DNA of 64,000 nucleotides from an uncultured Eubacteriales bacterium (GTDB lineage Bacteria > Bacillota > Clostridia > Oscillospirales > Acutalibacteraceae). Position 1 is the first letter of the stretch. Every line of letters begins with the position of its first letter. This document shows positions 51,759 through 59,666 of the stretch, piece by piece. The notes under the pieces were generated by a model. That model saw only the letters and a list, made by a program, of their open reading frames with translations, was not told where the DNA came from and searched no databases. The position numbers and the translations under genes are program-made. The stretch lies in NCBI GenBank assembly GCA_934466515.1, contig CAKSLH010000001.1, positions 62,001 through 126,000 of the forward strand. The letters are read 5' to 3'.

Positions 51759-53336
51759 ATGTGTTCAATAATGGGTTTTTGCAGCAGCGATGTCACCTAT
51801 TCCGATTTTAAAAAAGGCTTTGACGCGACCGTTTCAAGAGGTCCCGACGACAGCAGAATTATAGATACCGGCTCAGGCTTTTTAGGCTTTCACAGGCTTG
51901 CAATAATGGGTCTTACCGACGAGGGCATGCAGCCCTTTAAATTAAAGGAAAGCTACTGCGTATGCAACGGAGAAATTTACGGATTTGAAAAATTCAAAAA
52001 GGAATTAAGTAAAGAATATACCTTTAAAAGCGATTCCGACTGTGAAATTCTTCTTCCGCTTTATGAAAAATACGGCACCGAAATGTTTAAAATGCTTGAC
52101 GCGGAATTTGCTCTTATTTTTTATGACGGCTCTAAAAATAAATATATCGCCGCAAGAGACCCGATAGGGATAAGACCGCTTTATTACGGTCGGGACAAAA
52201 AGGGTGCTTATATATTTGCAAGCGAGCCTAAAAACCTTATCAGTCTTTGCGATAAAATAATGCCTTTTCCCCCCGGATTTTATTTTGAGGACGGGAAATT
52301 TATTCAGTACTGCGATATAACGAAGGTTGAAAAGGTATGCTATGACGACCTTGACACCGTTTGCAAAAGCATTCACGATAAGCTGACAGCAGGCGTTAAA
52401 AAGCGCCTTGTTTCGGACGCAAAGGTAGGCTTCCTGCTTTCGGGCGGACTTGATTCTTCTCTTGTATGCTCGATTGCCGCTAAGGAAACAAAAAAGAAGA
52501 TAAAGACCTTTGCAATAGGCATGAATACCGACGCGATAGATTTAAAATACGCTAAAGAGGTTGCCGATTACATAGGCAGCGAGCACACCGAGGTTATAAT
52601 GACCAAGGAGGATGTTTTATCCTCGATTGAAACGGTTATTAAGCTGCTCGGAACCTATGATATAACAACCATAAGAGCGAGCATGGGAATGTATCTGCTT
52701 TGCAAATGGATTCATGAAAACACAGATATCAGGGTTTTGCTGACAGGCGAAATTTCAGACGAGCTATTTGGATATAAATACACCGATTTTGCACCCAGTG
52801 CCGAAGAATTCCAAAAAGAATCCGTCAAGAGAATACACGAGCTTCACGAATATGATGTTTTAAGAGCAGACAGGTGTATTTCCGTAAACTCATTGGAAGC
52901 AAGAGTGCCTTTCGGAGATCTTGACTTTGTAAAATATGTTATGGCAATAGACCCTGAAAAGAAAATGAACAAATACAACAAGGGAAAATATCTATTGCGC
53001 CGCGCTTTTGAGGGCGACTATCTCCCCCATGATATTCTTTACCGTGAAAAAGCTGCGTTTTCTGATGCCGTCGGTCATTCGATGGTTGATTATATGAAAG
53101 AATACGCCAACAGCCTTTACACGGACGAGGAATTTGAAGAAAAGCGCAAAAAATACACGCACGCAACACCGTTTACAAAAGAATCACTATATTACAGAGA
53201 GGTTTTCGAAAAATACTATGAGGGTCAGTCCGAAATGATAACGGATTTCTGGATGCCGAACAAATCATGGAAGGGCTGCGATGTAAACGATCCCTCTGCA
53301 AGAGTTCTTTCAAACTACGGTGACAGCGGAAAATAA
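51759..53336 (+). CDS. asnB: Asparagine synthetase (glutamine-hydrolysing)
   Basis: A 525-residue enzyme that makes asparagine from aspartate, glutamine and ATP. Cys2 in MCSIMGF is the amidotransferase nucleophile; SRGPDDSR, FHRLAIMGL and CNGEIYGF are class II blocks. The synthetase half has VGFLLSGGLDSSLVCSIA (PP-loop) and LLTGEISDELFGYKY. It sits behind a T-box with a likely Asn codon, so it should be induced when tRNA-Asn is uncharged. dapL follows 17 bases later. Confidence 0.96.
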   Translation: MCSIMGFCSSDVTYSDFKKGFDATVSRGPDDSRIIDTGSGFLGFHRLAIMGLTDEGMQPFKLKESYCVCNGEIYGFEKFKKELSKEYTFKSDSDCEILLPLYEKYGTEMFKMLDAEFALIFYDGSKNKYIAARDPIGIRPLYYGRDKKGAYIFASEPKNLISLCDKIMPFPPGFYFEDGKFIQYCDITKVEKVCYDDLDTVCKSIHDKLTAGVKKRLVSDAKVGFLLSGGLDSSLVCSIAAKETKKKIKTFAIGMNTDAIDLKYAKEVADYIGSEHTEVIMTKEDVLSSIETVIKLLGTYDITTIRASMGMYLLCKWIHENTDIRVLLTGEISDELFGYKYTDFAPSAEEFQKESVKRIHELHEYDVLRADRCISVNSLEARVPFGDLDFVKYVMAIDPEKKMNKYNKGKYLLRRAFEGDYLPHDILYREKAAFSDAVGHSMVDYMKEYANSLYTDEEFEEKRKKYTHATPFTKESLYYREVFEKYYEGQSEMITDFWMPNKSWKGCDVNDPSARVLSNYGDSGK

Positions 53337-53353
53337 AGAAATCAGGGAGAATA

Positions 53354-54541
53354 ATGAAACCGAATGAAAATTATAAGCATTTAAAAGGCTCATATTTATT
53401 TTATGACATAGAACAAAAGGTTAAAAAATATCAGCAGTCAAATCCCGATAAAAAGCTTTTAAAGCTCGGCGTCGGCGATGTAACGCTTCCCTTATGCGAC
53501 GCGGTTATCAAGGCTATGCTTAAAGCCGTCAACGACCAATCCGTGAAAGAAACATTTCACGGATATATGCCCGAATGCGGCTGGGAGGATTTAAAAAAAG
53601 CGATTGCGGGGTATTACGCAAACAGGAATGTTGACTTAAAAACAGACGAAATATTTATTTCCTCCGGCGCGGGAGACGATTTAGGCAGTATTCTTGATTT
53701 ATTTTCCAAGGATAATACCGCAATGGTTATAGAGCCTGCATATCCGGCTTATGTCGATTCAAACATAATAGCGGGCCATAAAATCATACATATTCCTTCG
53801 GATGATACAACCCACTTTGCTCCCCTGCCCGACGAAAGCTTAAATGCCGATATAATTTACATTTGCTCGCCTAATAACCCTACGGGAGCGGTATTTGATT
53901 ACAAAAAGCTTAAAGCTTGGGTCGATTATGCGATAAAGCGCGACGCGCTTATAATTTTCGATGCCGCCTACGAGGCTTTTATAACCGAAGATAATATTCC
54001 CCACAGTATTTTTGAAATTGAGGGCAGCAAGAGCTGTGCTGTTGAAATATGCTCTCTTTCAAAAACCGCAGGGTTTACGGGAGTCAGGTGCGGTTATACA
54101 ATAATTCCTAAGGCTTTAAAAAGAAACGGAATGTCTTTTAATGAAATGTGGGTAAGAAACCGCACAACCAAAACAAACGGAGTTTCTTATATCGTTCAAA
54201 GCGGTGCACTCGCGGTATTTTCAAAAGAGGGACAAAAGCAAATTCATGAAAATTTAGATGTTTACCGCGAAAACGCAAAAACAATTATGAAATCGCTGGA
54301 TAATTGCAAAATTTGGTACTGCGGAGGAAAAAATGCTCCCTATATCTGGTTTAAATGTCCTGACGGTCTTTCAAGCTGGGAATGCTTTGACAGGCTTTTA
54401 AACGAAAAACAGATAATCGGCACCCCCGGAGTCGGCTTCGGTGTTTGCGGCGAGGGTTATTTCAGGCTTTCTTCTTTCGGAGACACCGAAGAAACAAAGC
54501 AAGCCGCAAAGAGACTTGAAGAATTTTTTGAAAATTTATAA
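53354..54541 (+). CDS. dapL: LL-diaminopimelate aminotransferase
   Basis: A 395-residue fold-type I PLP aminotransferase. NYKHLKGSYLFYDI at the start, LGVGDVTLPL, SSGAGDDLGSILDLF and CSPNNPTGA are class markers; the PLP Lys237 is in CSLSKTAGFTGVRCG. DapL converts tetrahydrodipicolinate to LL-diaminopimelate in one step, for lysine and peptidoglycan, using glutamate as donor. It shares the Asn T-box with asnB. A different aminotransferase specificity cannot be excluded, because other DapL-like enzymes exist. Confidence 0.88.
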   Translation: MKPNENYKHLKGSYLFYDIEQKVKKYQQSNPDKKLLKLGVGDVTLPLCDAVIKAMLKAVNDQSVKETFHGYMPECGWEDLKKAIAGYYANRNVDLKTDEIFISSGAGDDLGSILDLFSKDNTAMVIEPAYPAYVDSNIIAGHKIIHIPSDDTTHFAPLPDESLNADIIYICSPNNPTGAVFDYKKLKAWVDYAIKRDALIIFDAAYEAFITEDNIPHSIFEIEGSKSCAVEICSLSKTAGFTGVRCGYTIIPKALKRNGMSFNEMWVRNRTTKTNGVSYIVQSGALAVFSKEGQKQIHENLDVYRENAKTIMKSLDNCKIWYCGGKNAPYIWFKCPDGLSSWECFDRLLNEKQIIGTPGVGFGVCGEGYFRLSSFGDTEETKQAAKRLEEFFENL

Positions 54542-54576
54542 GTTTTTTTGCTTTAAACATTTAAAAATCGTTTTAC

Positions 54577-54611
54577 TTTAGTGTGACAGGTTTAAGACCT
54601 GTCACACTAAA
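54577..54611 (+). terminator. Perfect 15-bp hairpin downstream of dapL
   Basis: TTTAGTGTGACAGGT (54577-54591) pairs with ACCTGTCACACTAAA (54597-54611), loop TTAAG. A T-run follows after eight bases (GACTTTTTT), so it is a plausible terminator. Its TGTGACAGG core also occurs in the palindrome upstream of the glutamate synthase operon. Confidence 0.65.
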
Positions 54612-54614
54612 TGC

Positions 54615-54643
54615 TTGACTTTTTTAAGCATTTAAAGTAAAAT
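54615..54643 (+). promoter_or_regulatory. Promoter of tRNA-Leu
   Basis: TTGACT (54615-54620), 17-bp spacer, TAAAAT (54638-54643), start near 54650, about 16 bases before the mature tRNA. Confidence 0.65.
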
Positions 54644-54665
54644 GAATAAATAAAATAATATATCT

Positions 54666-54749
54666 GCGGATGTGGCGAAATTGGCAGACGCGCCAGACTT
54701 AGGATCTGGTGTCTTTGACATGGGGGTTCAAGTCCCTTCATCCGCACCA
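54666..54749 (+). tRNA. tRNA-Leu (anticodon UAG)
   Basis: Acceptor GCGGATG (54666-54672) pairs with CATCCGC (54739-54745); discriminator A and CCA are encoded (54746-54749). The anticodon stem CCAGA/TCTGG encloses CTTAGGA, giving UAG, which reads CUN leucine codons. A long variable arm (GTGTCTTTGACAT) and a GGTTCAAG T-arm fit a class II tRNA. Confidence 0.97.
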
Positions 54750-54751
54750 CG

Positions 54752-54786
54752 TCGGAACAAGTTACGCTTGTTCCGATTTTTTATTT
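54752..54786 (+). terminator. Terminator of tRNA-Leu
   Basis: TCGGAACAAG (54752-54761) pairs with CTTGTTCCGA (54767-54776), followed by TTTTTTATTT. Confidence 0.9.
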
Positions 54787-55027
54787 CATAAAAAATCAGT
54801 CACCCGCTGCACCGTTCCTCCTTATTCACAAAGGGTCACTTTCACGTCGGCTGCTCATTTGCAAGCGCATTCGCAACGCCTTTGGTTCACTGACAACCCT
54901 TTGTGAGAGTGCCTTCGGCACTGTAACCGTTTATTTTTCGTTCTTTTCACTTTTCAATTCCCATTCTTCACTCTTCTCTAAAATTGCCGTTTCCAGATAA
55001 AAGATAAATGATAAGAGATAAAAGAAA
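54787..55027. repeat. Inverted-repeat-bounded non-coding element
   Basis: TCACAAAGGGT (54826-54836) and ACCCTTTGTGA (54896-54906) are perfect 11-bp arms enclosing 59 bases. An AGTGCC-TTC-GGCACT hairpin follows (54908-54922), then an AT-rich tract with imperfect AGATAAA repeats up to the promoter of the response regulator. No gene is supported here. It could be a structured RNA or an interspersed palindromic repeat. Confidence 0.5.
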
Positions 55028-55055
55028 TTGAAATTATTTTTTATTATGTTATAAT
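55028..55055 (+). promoter_or_regulatory. Promoter of the two-component system
   Basis: TTGAAA (55028-55033), 16-bp spacer, TATAAT (55050-55055) with an extended TGT. Confidence 0.7.
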
Positions 55056-55076
55056 TACCATGGGTAGGTGATTTTA

Positions 55077-55805
55077 ATGATTGTTATGATATGCGACGAC
55101 CAAAAGAAAGAGCTTGACAATATAAATCAAATAGTTTCGGAATATTCATTTGCGAATTCCGAGCTTCCGATATCCGTAAAAAGCTTTCTTAATCCGTCCG
55201 AAATGCTGGATGCTATTCATAAAAGCGGAGCGCCCGATATTGCGCTTTTGGATATATGTATGCCGGGAATTTTAGGAACCGATGTTGCTAAAGAAATATT
55301 GGATATGAATGACAGCGAAACAGATGTAGTTTTTCTCACCGCAAGTTCGGATTTTGCCGTCGAAGCATTTTCCCTGCACGCAAGCGACTATCTTACAAAG
55401 CCTTATACAAAAGAACGAATAACGGAAGCGCTTGACAGAATTATTAAAAAAAGAGCAAACAGATTCTTTTTAACAGTTTCCTGCGGACGGGAAATTTACC
55501 GCATAGACCTCTTTCAGGTCCTTTATGCAGAAGCGAAAAACCATAGCGTAGAAATTCATTTAAAATCCGGCAAGGTCTTAAAAACGCACGCCTCACTTTC
55601 AGAGCTTAAAAAAACATTATTAAAGGAAAACTGCTTTATTGCTGTCGGCGCGTCGTATGTAGTCAATCTGCGCAATGTTCAAAGCATGCTCATATCAGAG
55701 CTTGAAATGTCTGACGGCGATATAATCCCTGTTCCGAGAAGACTCAGAAATGAGATAAGAGAAAAATACTTCGATTTTTATTCAAAGGAGGCTGTGGGAG
55801 AATGA
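55077..55805 (+). CDS. LytTR-family response regulator (AgrA-like)
   Basis: A 242-residue regulator. The receiver domain (about residues 1-125) has CDDQ at the start, the phospho-acceptor Asp in IALLDICMPG, and SDYLTKPYT with the conserved Lys. The C-terminal LytTR domain (about 140-240) carries DLFQVLYAEAKNHSVEIH and VGASYVVNLRNV. The ATG at 55077 is preferred over a GTG at 55068 because GGTAGGTGA lies just upstream. It overlaps the kinase gene by four bases (ATGA). Confidence 0.9.
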   Translation: MIVMICDDQKKELDNINQIVSEYSFANSELPISVKSFLNPSEMLDAIHKSGAPDIALLDICMPGILGTDVAKEILDMNDSETDVVFLTASSDFAVEAFSLHASDYLTKPYTKERITEALDRIIKKRANRFFLTVSCGREIYRIDLFQVLYAEAKNHSVEIHLKSGKVLKTHASLSELKKTLLKENCFIAVGASYVVNLRNVQSMLISELEMSDGDIIPVPRRLRNEIREKYFDFYSKEAVGE

Positions 55806-57088
55806 TACATAATATTATTTCTTGTGTGCTTTTTGGTATTACTCATGCGATAGCCTTCCAGACCATGACTGAAAGAAAATTTTCCTTAAAAACAACCGTA
55901 ACTGTATATTCTTTGTTTTTGGTAATATTCTGCGCCGTGCCTGTAGTTTTGAGTATGATTTTCGGAGAAAGTCCCGTTTTCTATACAATAGGATATATTA
56001 GTACAATTATATTTGCTTTTATCGTTTTTATTGCCGCCTCGGCTGACCCGATTTGCAAAAAAACATTTCTTTTTGTAAGCTATGCAAATGTTTTCAGCAT
56101 ACTCGGCACTCTTTCGGTAGTAATAAGCATTATTCTTTTTAAGGGCTTTCCCCCGCTTACGGTTTATTATGCGAGGAATATTATACGAACGGTTTTGTTT
56201 ATTCCGATGTTTTTTATTTATATAATAAATCTTAGACCTTTTATGAGAATTGTTTCGGGGAAAAGGCGCAAAACATGGTATTCAATTTCGGTCGTATCGT
56301 TTCTTTTTCTGATTATATTTGCGATATTTATGATAGTATTCTACTCAGGCTGCGGCAGCATTAAGGTCTATCTCTCTCTTTTTATTGTTTCTGTTTTGCT
56401 GTATGCCGCTGTTCTTTCTGTTATTTTCGGAACTGTGCGGTCTATGATAGACGAAAGCAATGCGGAGCTTACCCGTCAGAATGTTATATATCTTCAAAAT
56501 CAGCTTGAAAGCGCCAAGGAAAACGAGCTTTATAATAAAACCGTCAGGCACGATATAAGACACCACAACAACAATGTTGCCGCTATGCTTAAAAGCGGAG
56601 ACATAAAAGGCGCGCTGAGATATATTGAAGAATATAACCTCAGTCTTGACAGCTTTAAACAAACGGAATTTTGTCCTCATGTTACCGTCAACGCAATTCT
56701 TAACAGCTTTTATTCAAAAGCAACAAGCGACGGAATAAAGGTTTCGGTATCAGCAGACACAAAGCCCGATATAGGCGTATCAGATACGGACCTTGTAGCA
56801 ATTCTTTCAAATATTCTTGAAAATGCAATTAACGGCTGTAAGGAAAGCGAAAAGGAAAAAGAAATATCCGTCAATATAAAAACAGTTTCGGATAAAACCG
56901 TTATTGTGTGCAGTAATCCGTGCAAGGACGGGCTTGAGGTTGAAAATCTTATGATAAAACAAAAAGGAATAGGAATTTCAAGCATCTTAATTTCGGCAAG
57001 AAAGTATAACGGCGATATCAGCTACCGCTCAGATAGCGGAAAGCTCACCGTATGTGTTATTTTAAAGCCGAAAAATTATAACAAATAA
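55802..57088 (+). CDS. GHKL-domain sensor histidine kinase (AgrC-like)
   Basis: A 428-residue kinase with about six to seven N-terminal helices (residues 1-215) and a cytoplasmic GHKL part. The phospho-accepting His is in TVRHDIRHHNNN; the ATPase domain has ILSNILENAINGC (N box) and KGIGISSILISARKYNGD (G box). This architecture is that of AgrC and ComD kinases sensing peptides. No AgrB protease or peptide gene is adjacent, so the signal is unknown. Confidence 0.88.
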   Translation: MIHNIISCVLFGITHAIAFQTMTERKFSLKTTVTVYSLFLVIFCAVPVVLSMIFGESPVFYTIGYISTIIFAFIVFIAASADPICKKTFLFVSYANVFSILGTLSVVISIILFKGFPPLTVYYARNIIRTVLFIPMFFIYIINLRPFMRIVSGKRRKTWYSISVVSFLFLIIFAIFMIVFYSGCGSIKVYLSLFIVSVLLYAAVLSVIFGTVRSMIDESNAELTRQNVIYLQNQLESAKENELYNKTVRHDIRHHNNNVAAMLKSGDIKGALRYIEEYNLSLDSFKQTEFCPHVTVNAILNSFYSKATSDGIKVSVSADTKPDIGVSDTDLVAILSNILENAINGCKESEKEKEISVNIKTVSDKTVIVCSNPCKDGLEVENLMIKQKGIGISSILISARKYNGDISYRSDSGKLTVCVILKPKNYNK

Positions 57089-57108
57089 GTATTAGATCAG
57101 GTGTATTA

Positions 57109-57139
57109 CCCTGCGGACTTAAAGTCTGCAGGGATTTTT
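57109..57139 (+). terminator. Terminator of the two-component operon
   Basis: CCCTGCGGACT (57109-57119) pairs with AGTCTGCAGGG (57123-57133), then ATTTTTA. Confidence 0.85.
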
Positions 57140-57282
57140 ATACAAAGTGAAAAATTTAGAGAAAAAATCGCATTTAATAATTTTTCGCTTTTTTTATGAA
57201 TTTTCGCTTTAAACATTTGCTTTTGTAACACATTTATCTCAAATCAATATAATGTTATTAGCAAGTGCTTGGGGGTCGGGAT

Positions 57283-57429
57283 ATGAGAAGAGGAAGAAGC
57301 AACAAGGGCGTAATTGCCATCACCTTTGCGGTAGGGCTTCTTATAAGCTGTTTTCTTCCGCCGAAATGTCTGGTCGCCGTGCTTGCCGTCTGGGTCATAA
57401 TACTCGGCTGTTCCTGCTCAAAAAGGTAA
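57283..57429 (+). CDS. 48-residue single-span membrane mini-protein
   Basis: An ATG-started frame with a GGGGGTCGGG site just upstream. The product has a basic start (RRGRSNKG), one or two hydrophobic stretches (VIAITFAVGLLISCFLPP and CLVAVLAVWVIILG) and a Cys-rich basic end (CSCSKR). I do not recognise a named family. It precedes spoVM by 17 bases on the same strand, so it is probably co-expressed and may act at a sporulation membrane. Function unknown. Confidence 0.7.
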   Translation: MRRGRSNKGVIAITFAVGLLISCFLPPKCLVAVLAVWVIILGCSCSKR

Positions 57430-57446
57430 AAAACGGAGGTATTGTT

Positions 57447-57530
57447 ATGAAAGTTGTACTTATTAAAAGCCCCAAAATTCTCTGCGGTTTTCTTCGGATG
57501 ATATTCGGAATAAAAAAAGAGACGCCCTGA
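57447..57530 (+). CDS. spoVM: Stage V sporulation protein M
   Basis: A 27-residue amphipathic peptide, MKVVLIKSPKILCGFLRM then IFGIKKETP. It lines up with Bacillus SpoVM (26 residues): MKFYTIKLPKFLGGIVR pattern, with the Pro at position 9, Gly14 and the basic C-terminus. SpoVM recognises the curved forespore membrane, anchors SpoIVA for coat assembly and inhibits FtsH. A CGGAGGT site lies seven bases before the ATG. Its last codons form the 5' arm of the terminator. Confidence 0.9.
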   Translation: MKVVLIKSPKILCGFLRMIFGIKKETP

Positions 57531-57545
57531 GGCGTCTTTTTTATT
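57514..57545. terminator. Terminator overlapping the end of spoVM
   Basis: GACGCC (57521-57526) pairs with GGCGTC (57531-57536) around CTGA, with A-run before and TTTTTTATTATT after; the spoVM stop is in the loop. It also ends the convergent DUF624 gene. Confidence 0.85.
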
Positions 57546-57546
57546 A

Positions 57547-58398
57547 TTATTCACTTTCCGTTTCTTCCGAATTATCTTCTTCGCTTTCTTCTTCCGATTT
57601 TTCCTTGATTTCAAGTCCCAAATTTCTGCGAAGCTCTATATCGTCATCCGGATGCTCCTCATAATACGGATCAATCATATATTTCTTAATTGCAGGGAAA
57701 GTGCAGAACTGAATTATAAGAAATCTTAAGCACGGAAGAATTATTATTGCAAGCAGACTTACGATAACTATAGCAAGCGGCAAATTAGCAAGCCCTATAA
57801 GCACAAGCACGCCTATAAACAGCGCATAAGAAAGAAGAATTGAAAAGAAGCACGCAAGATTTCCTTTGATATTTATAAAAACGAATTTAAAGCTGTTTTT
57901 ATAAATATTTTTAAGCGGAAGGTTGAATGTGATAATCATAGTCCACATATAATACTGCATTACCGTGAAAACAAACGCGATAAAAATACATACGGCAAGA
58001 CCTATGACATCCGCTACACTGCCCGCCTTACTGCTTGAACGGTGGAAAAAGTAGAAATAAACGGCAAACGCATTTATGACCGTAACAATAATATTTATAA
58101 TTCCCGCTATAAGTCCCTGTTTCCAGTTTTTCTTTATTGTTTCAAAAAAATCGCTAAGCCCGAAGGAATGCTTTTCCCTTGCGATATTTCTTGTAACATT
58201 GGTTATACCTACATTTGCAAGACCTGAGGTTACTACGGGGACACAGCAAAGGCAATAAACCGCATTTATAGAAATAAATTTCCAGAAGTTACGGAAAAAG
58301 ATATCAAGAAAAGCAAAGAACGGCTTTTTCTTAGGAGCATCCTTGCTTATTCCCGGACCTTCCTTTTCATAGTTAAACAAACCGAAAAAACCTGCCAT
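57547..58398 (-). CDS. DUF624 (YesL-like) membrane protein
   Basis: A 283-residue protein with about five helices after FFRNFWKFISINAVYCLCCVPVVTSGLA, the YesL/DUF624 start, and a strongly acidic C-terminal tail (EKSEEESEEDNSEE). YesL proteins often accompany carbohydrate ABC transporters, but none is here. Its start overlaps the upstream membrane protein stop by one base, so the two are coupled. Function unknown. Confidence 0.85.
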   Translation of the reverse strand: MAGFFGLFNYEKEGPGISKDAPKKKPFFAFLDIFFRNFWKFISINAVYCLCCVPVVTSGLANVGITNVTRNIAREKHSFGLSDFFETIKKNWKQGLIAGIINIIVTVINAFAVYFYFFHRSSSKAGSVADVIGLAVCIFIAFVFTVMQYYMWTMIITFNLPLKNIYKNSFKFVFINIKGNLACFFSILLSYALFIGVLVLIGLANLPLAIVIVSLLAIIILPCLRFLIIQFCTFPAIKKYMIDPYYEEHPDDDIELRRNLGLEIKEKSEEESEEDNSEETESE

Positions 58399-59129
58399 TA
58401 CTTTTTAACTCCTTTTTTACCGTAAACCAATCTTTCGCCGATGAAAATATTCTTAAAGCCCAAGGCATAGCCGAGCGCAGATACCGCAGGAATAACTAAA
58501 AGCAAGAGAGCAAGAAGAATAAGCTTAAATGTCCCTATATCGCCTGCGACAACCTTTCCTTTTCCTAAAATCATATCATAAAAGGCGAAAAGATAGCTTG
58601 ATGCGATTTTATAATAAAACATATTGAAATTCTTAAAAGCACCGTTTTTAAGGATTATTAAAGCCGCAAGGAACAGCGCATTCGGGATTTCTGCGATAAG
58701 ACCTACCTTTAAGCCCTTAAGCATATCTTTTTTCTTTCTTCCGAATTCATAGGCATTTCTGTCATTAGCGCCAAGTCCTAACATCTTAGGATATGCTATA
58801 GAATAAACCGCAAAGATATCAATAATCGCGCTTACTGCCACAAAGACTGCACGGCCGGCATTTGTAAGCTCCTTATCGGAAGTGGTAGTTACGGTATAGC
58901 CCTTATCCTCGTATTCCTTTTTAAGGGTATCTTCCCCGTCGGAATTCTTATATTCATACAGAAATTCCGATTTGCCGTTTTCCTCTTTTGTGCCGAAAGC
59001 GGTATACCCGATTTCCTTTGAAAAGAAATTATTGCAAATAACGCTTACGCCGATAATCGCGAACAAGGCAAAAACGGAAATAATAAGCATTTTTGCGAAA
59101 AGATTTAATGCAAGCTTTAAATTTTCCAC
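58398..59129 (-). CDS. Membrane protein of unknown function
   Basis: A 243-residue protein with about five helices and an extracellular or lumenal-looking Asp/Glu/Lys/Thr-rich loop (residues 50-90, with EYKNSDGEDTLKKEYEDKG). The GTG at 59129 is chosen because CGGAG lies nine bases upstream; a longer frame passes through the -10 region. It is co-transcribed with DUF624. I do not recognise a named family. Confidence 0.7.
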   Translation of the reverse strand: MENLKLALNLFAKMLIISVFALFAIIGVSVICNNFFSKEIGYTAFGTKEENGKSEFLYEYKNSDGEDTLKKEYEDKGYTVTTTSDKELTNAGRAVFVAVSAIIDIFAVYSIAYPKMLGLGANDRNAYEFGRKKKDMLKGLKVGLIAEIPNALFLAALIILKNGAFKNFNMFYYKIASSYLFAFYDMILGKGKVVAGDIGTFKLILLALLLLVIPAVSALGYALGFKNIFIGERLVYGKKGVKK

Positions 59130-59228
59130 TATTTTATTCTCCGAATAGTATAAATTATTATAATAATAACATATAAAAATAAAAAATGCAAGCAAACTTG
59201 AAGTCTGCCTGCAATAATTTATTATTTG

Positions 59229-59504
59229 TTAAAAAATAAGGATGATTGCTGTCCCTGCCGCCGCCAAAAGTCCTATACAGCAAAGAGAAATTTTGACCCA
59301 TTTTTTAAGCCTAACTCTTTTTCTAAGCGGCATTTTTCCCGTGCAGCCTGAATTAAGCCCTGCGGCGAAAGCATTAGCCGCCTTTTCAAGCTGAGCGGCG
59401 CTCATACTCGAATAATTTGAAGAAACATAAAAAACCACTTTTTCAAAGAAACGGCTTCCTGTATCATTGATTTCAATTACGGTCTTATTAACTCCCTTAA
59501 CCAA
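59229..59504 (-). CDS. Small protein with C-terminal membrane anchor
   Basis: About 91 residues if it starts at the TTG at 59504, which follows AAAGGGTGG; a TTG at 59549 gives 106 residues but has no ribosome site. The N-terminal half (VIEINDTGSRFFEKVVFYVSSNYSSMSAAQLEKAANAFAAG) is soluble, then a basic stretch (RKRVRLKKWVK) and one C-terminal helix (ISLCCIGLLAAAGTAIILIF). It looks like a tail-anchored protein. No family recognised. Confidence 0.6.
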   Translation of the reverse strand: MVKGVNKTVIEINDTGSRFFEKVVFYVSSNYSSMSAAQLEKAANAFAAGLNSGCTGKMPLRKRVRLKKWVKISLCCIGLLAAAGTAIILIF

Positions 59505-59583
59505 AAAACCACCCTTTACAGTCTTTCTTTTTAATGGTATTTTGAGCAAAAAGGGGCTTTTATATTCAGGTTTACATAAAAAA

Positions 59584-59645
59584 TGTGGATAACTCGGTGG
59601 AAATGTTGAAAAGTCCCCGTTTTAAGGGCTAAAATTATCCACCGA
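59584..59645. promoter_or_regulatory. Possible DnaA-box pair in an inverted repeat
   Basis: TGTGGATAA (59584-59592) is the exact reverse complement of the DnaA box TTATCCACA; TTATCCACC (59635-59643) matches it at eight of nine. They face each other, and TCGGTGGA (59594-59601) pairs with TCCACCGA (59638-59645). The 117 bases between the two minus-strand genes hold no other feature. Two boxes alone are weak evidence for DnaA binding. Confidence 0.4.
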
Positions 59646-59666
59646 TATACATAAAACGACTTTATG

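Noticed and set aside
54874..54886. AAAGGC hexamer on the minus strand, as in the nitrogen leaders
   Set aside because: Flanking bases do not form a stem (only the closing C-G pairs), and no terminator follows.
54709..54906. 65-codon frame running from tRNA-Leu into the folded element
   Set aside because: It begins inside the tRNA and crosses the tRNA terminator, so it cannot be an independent gene.
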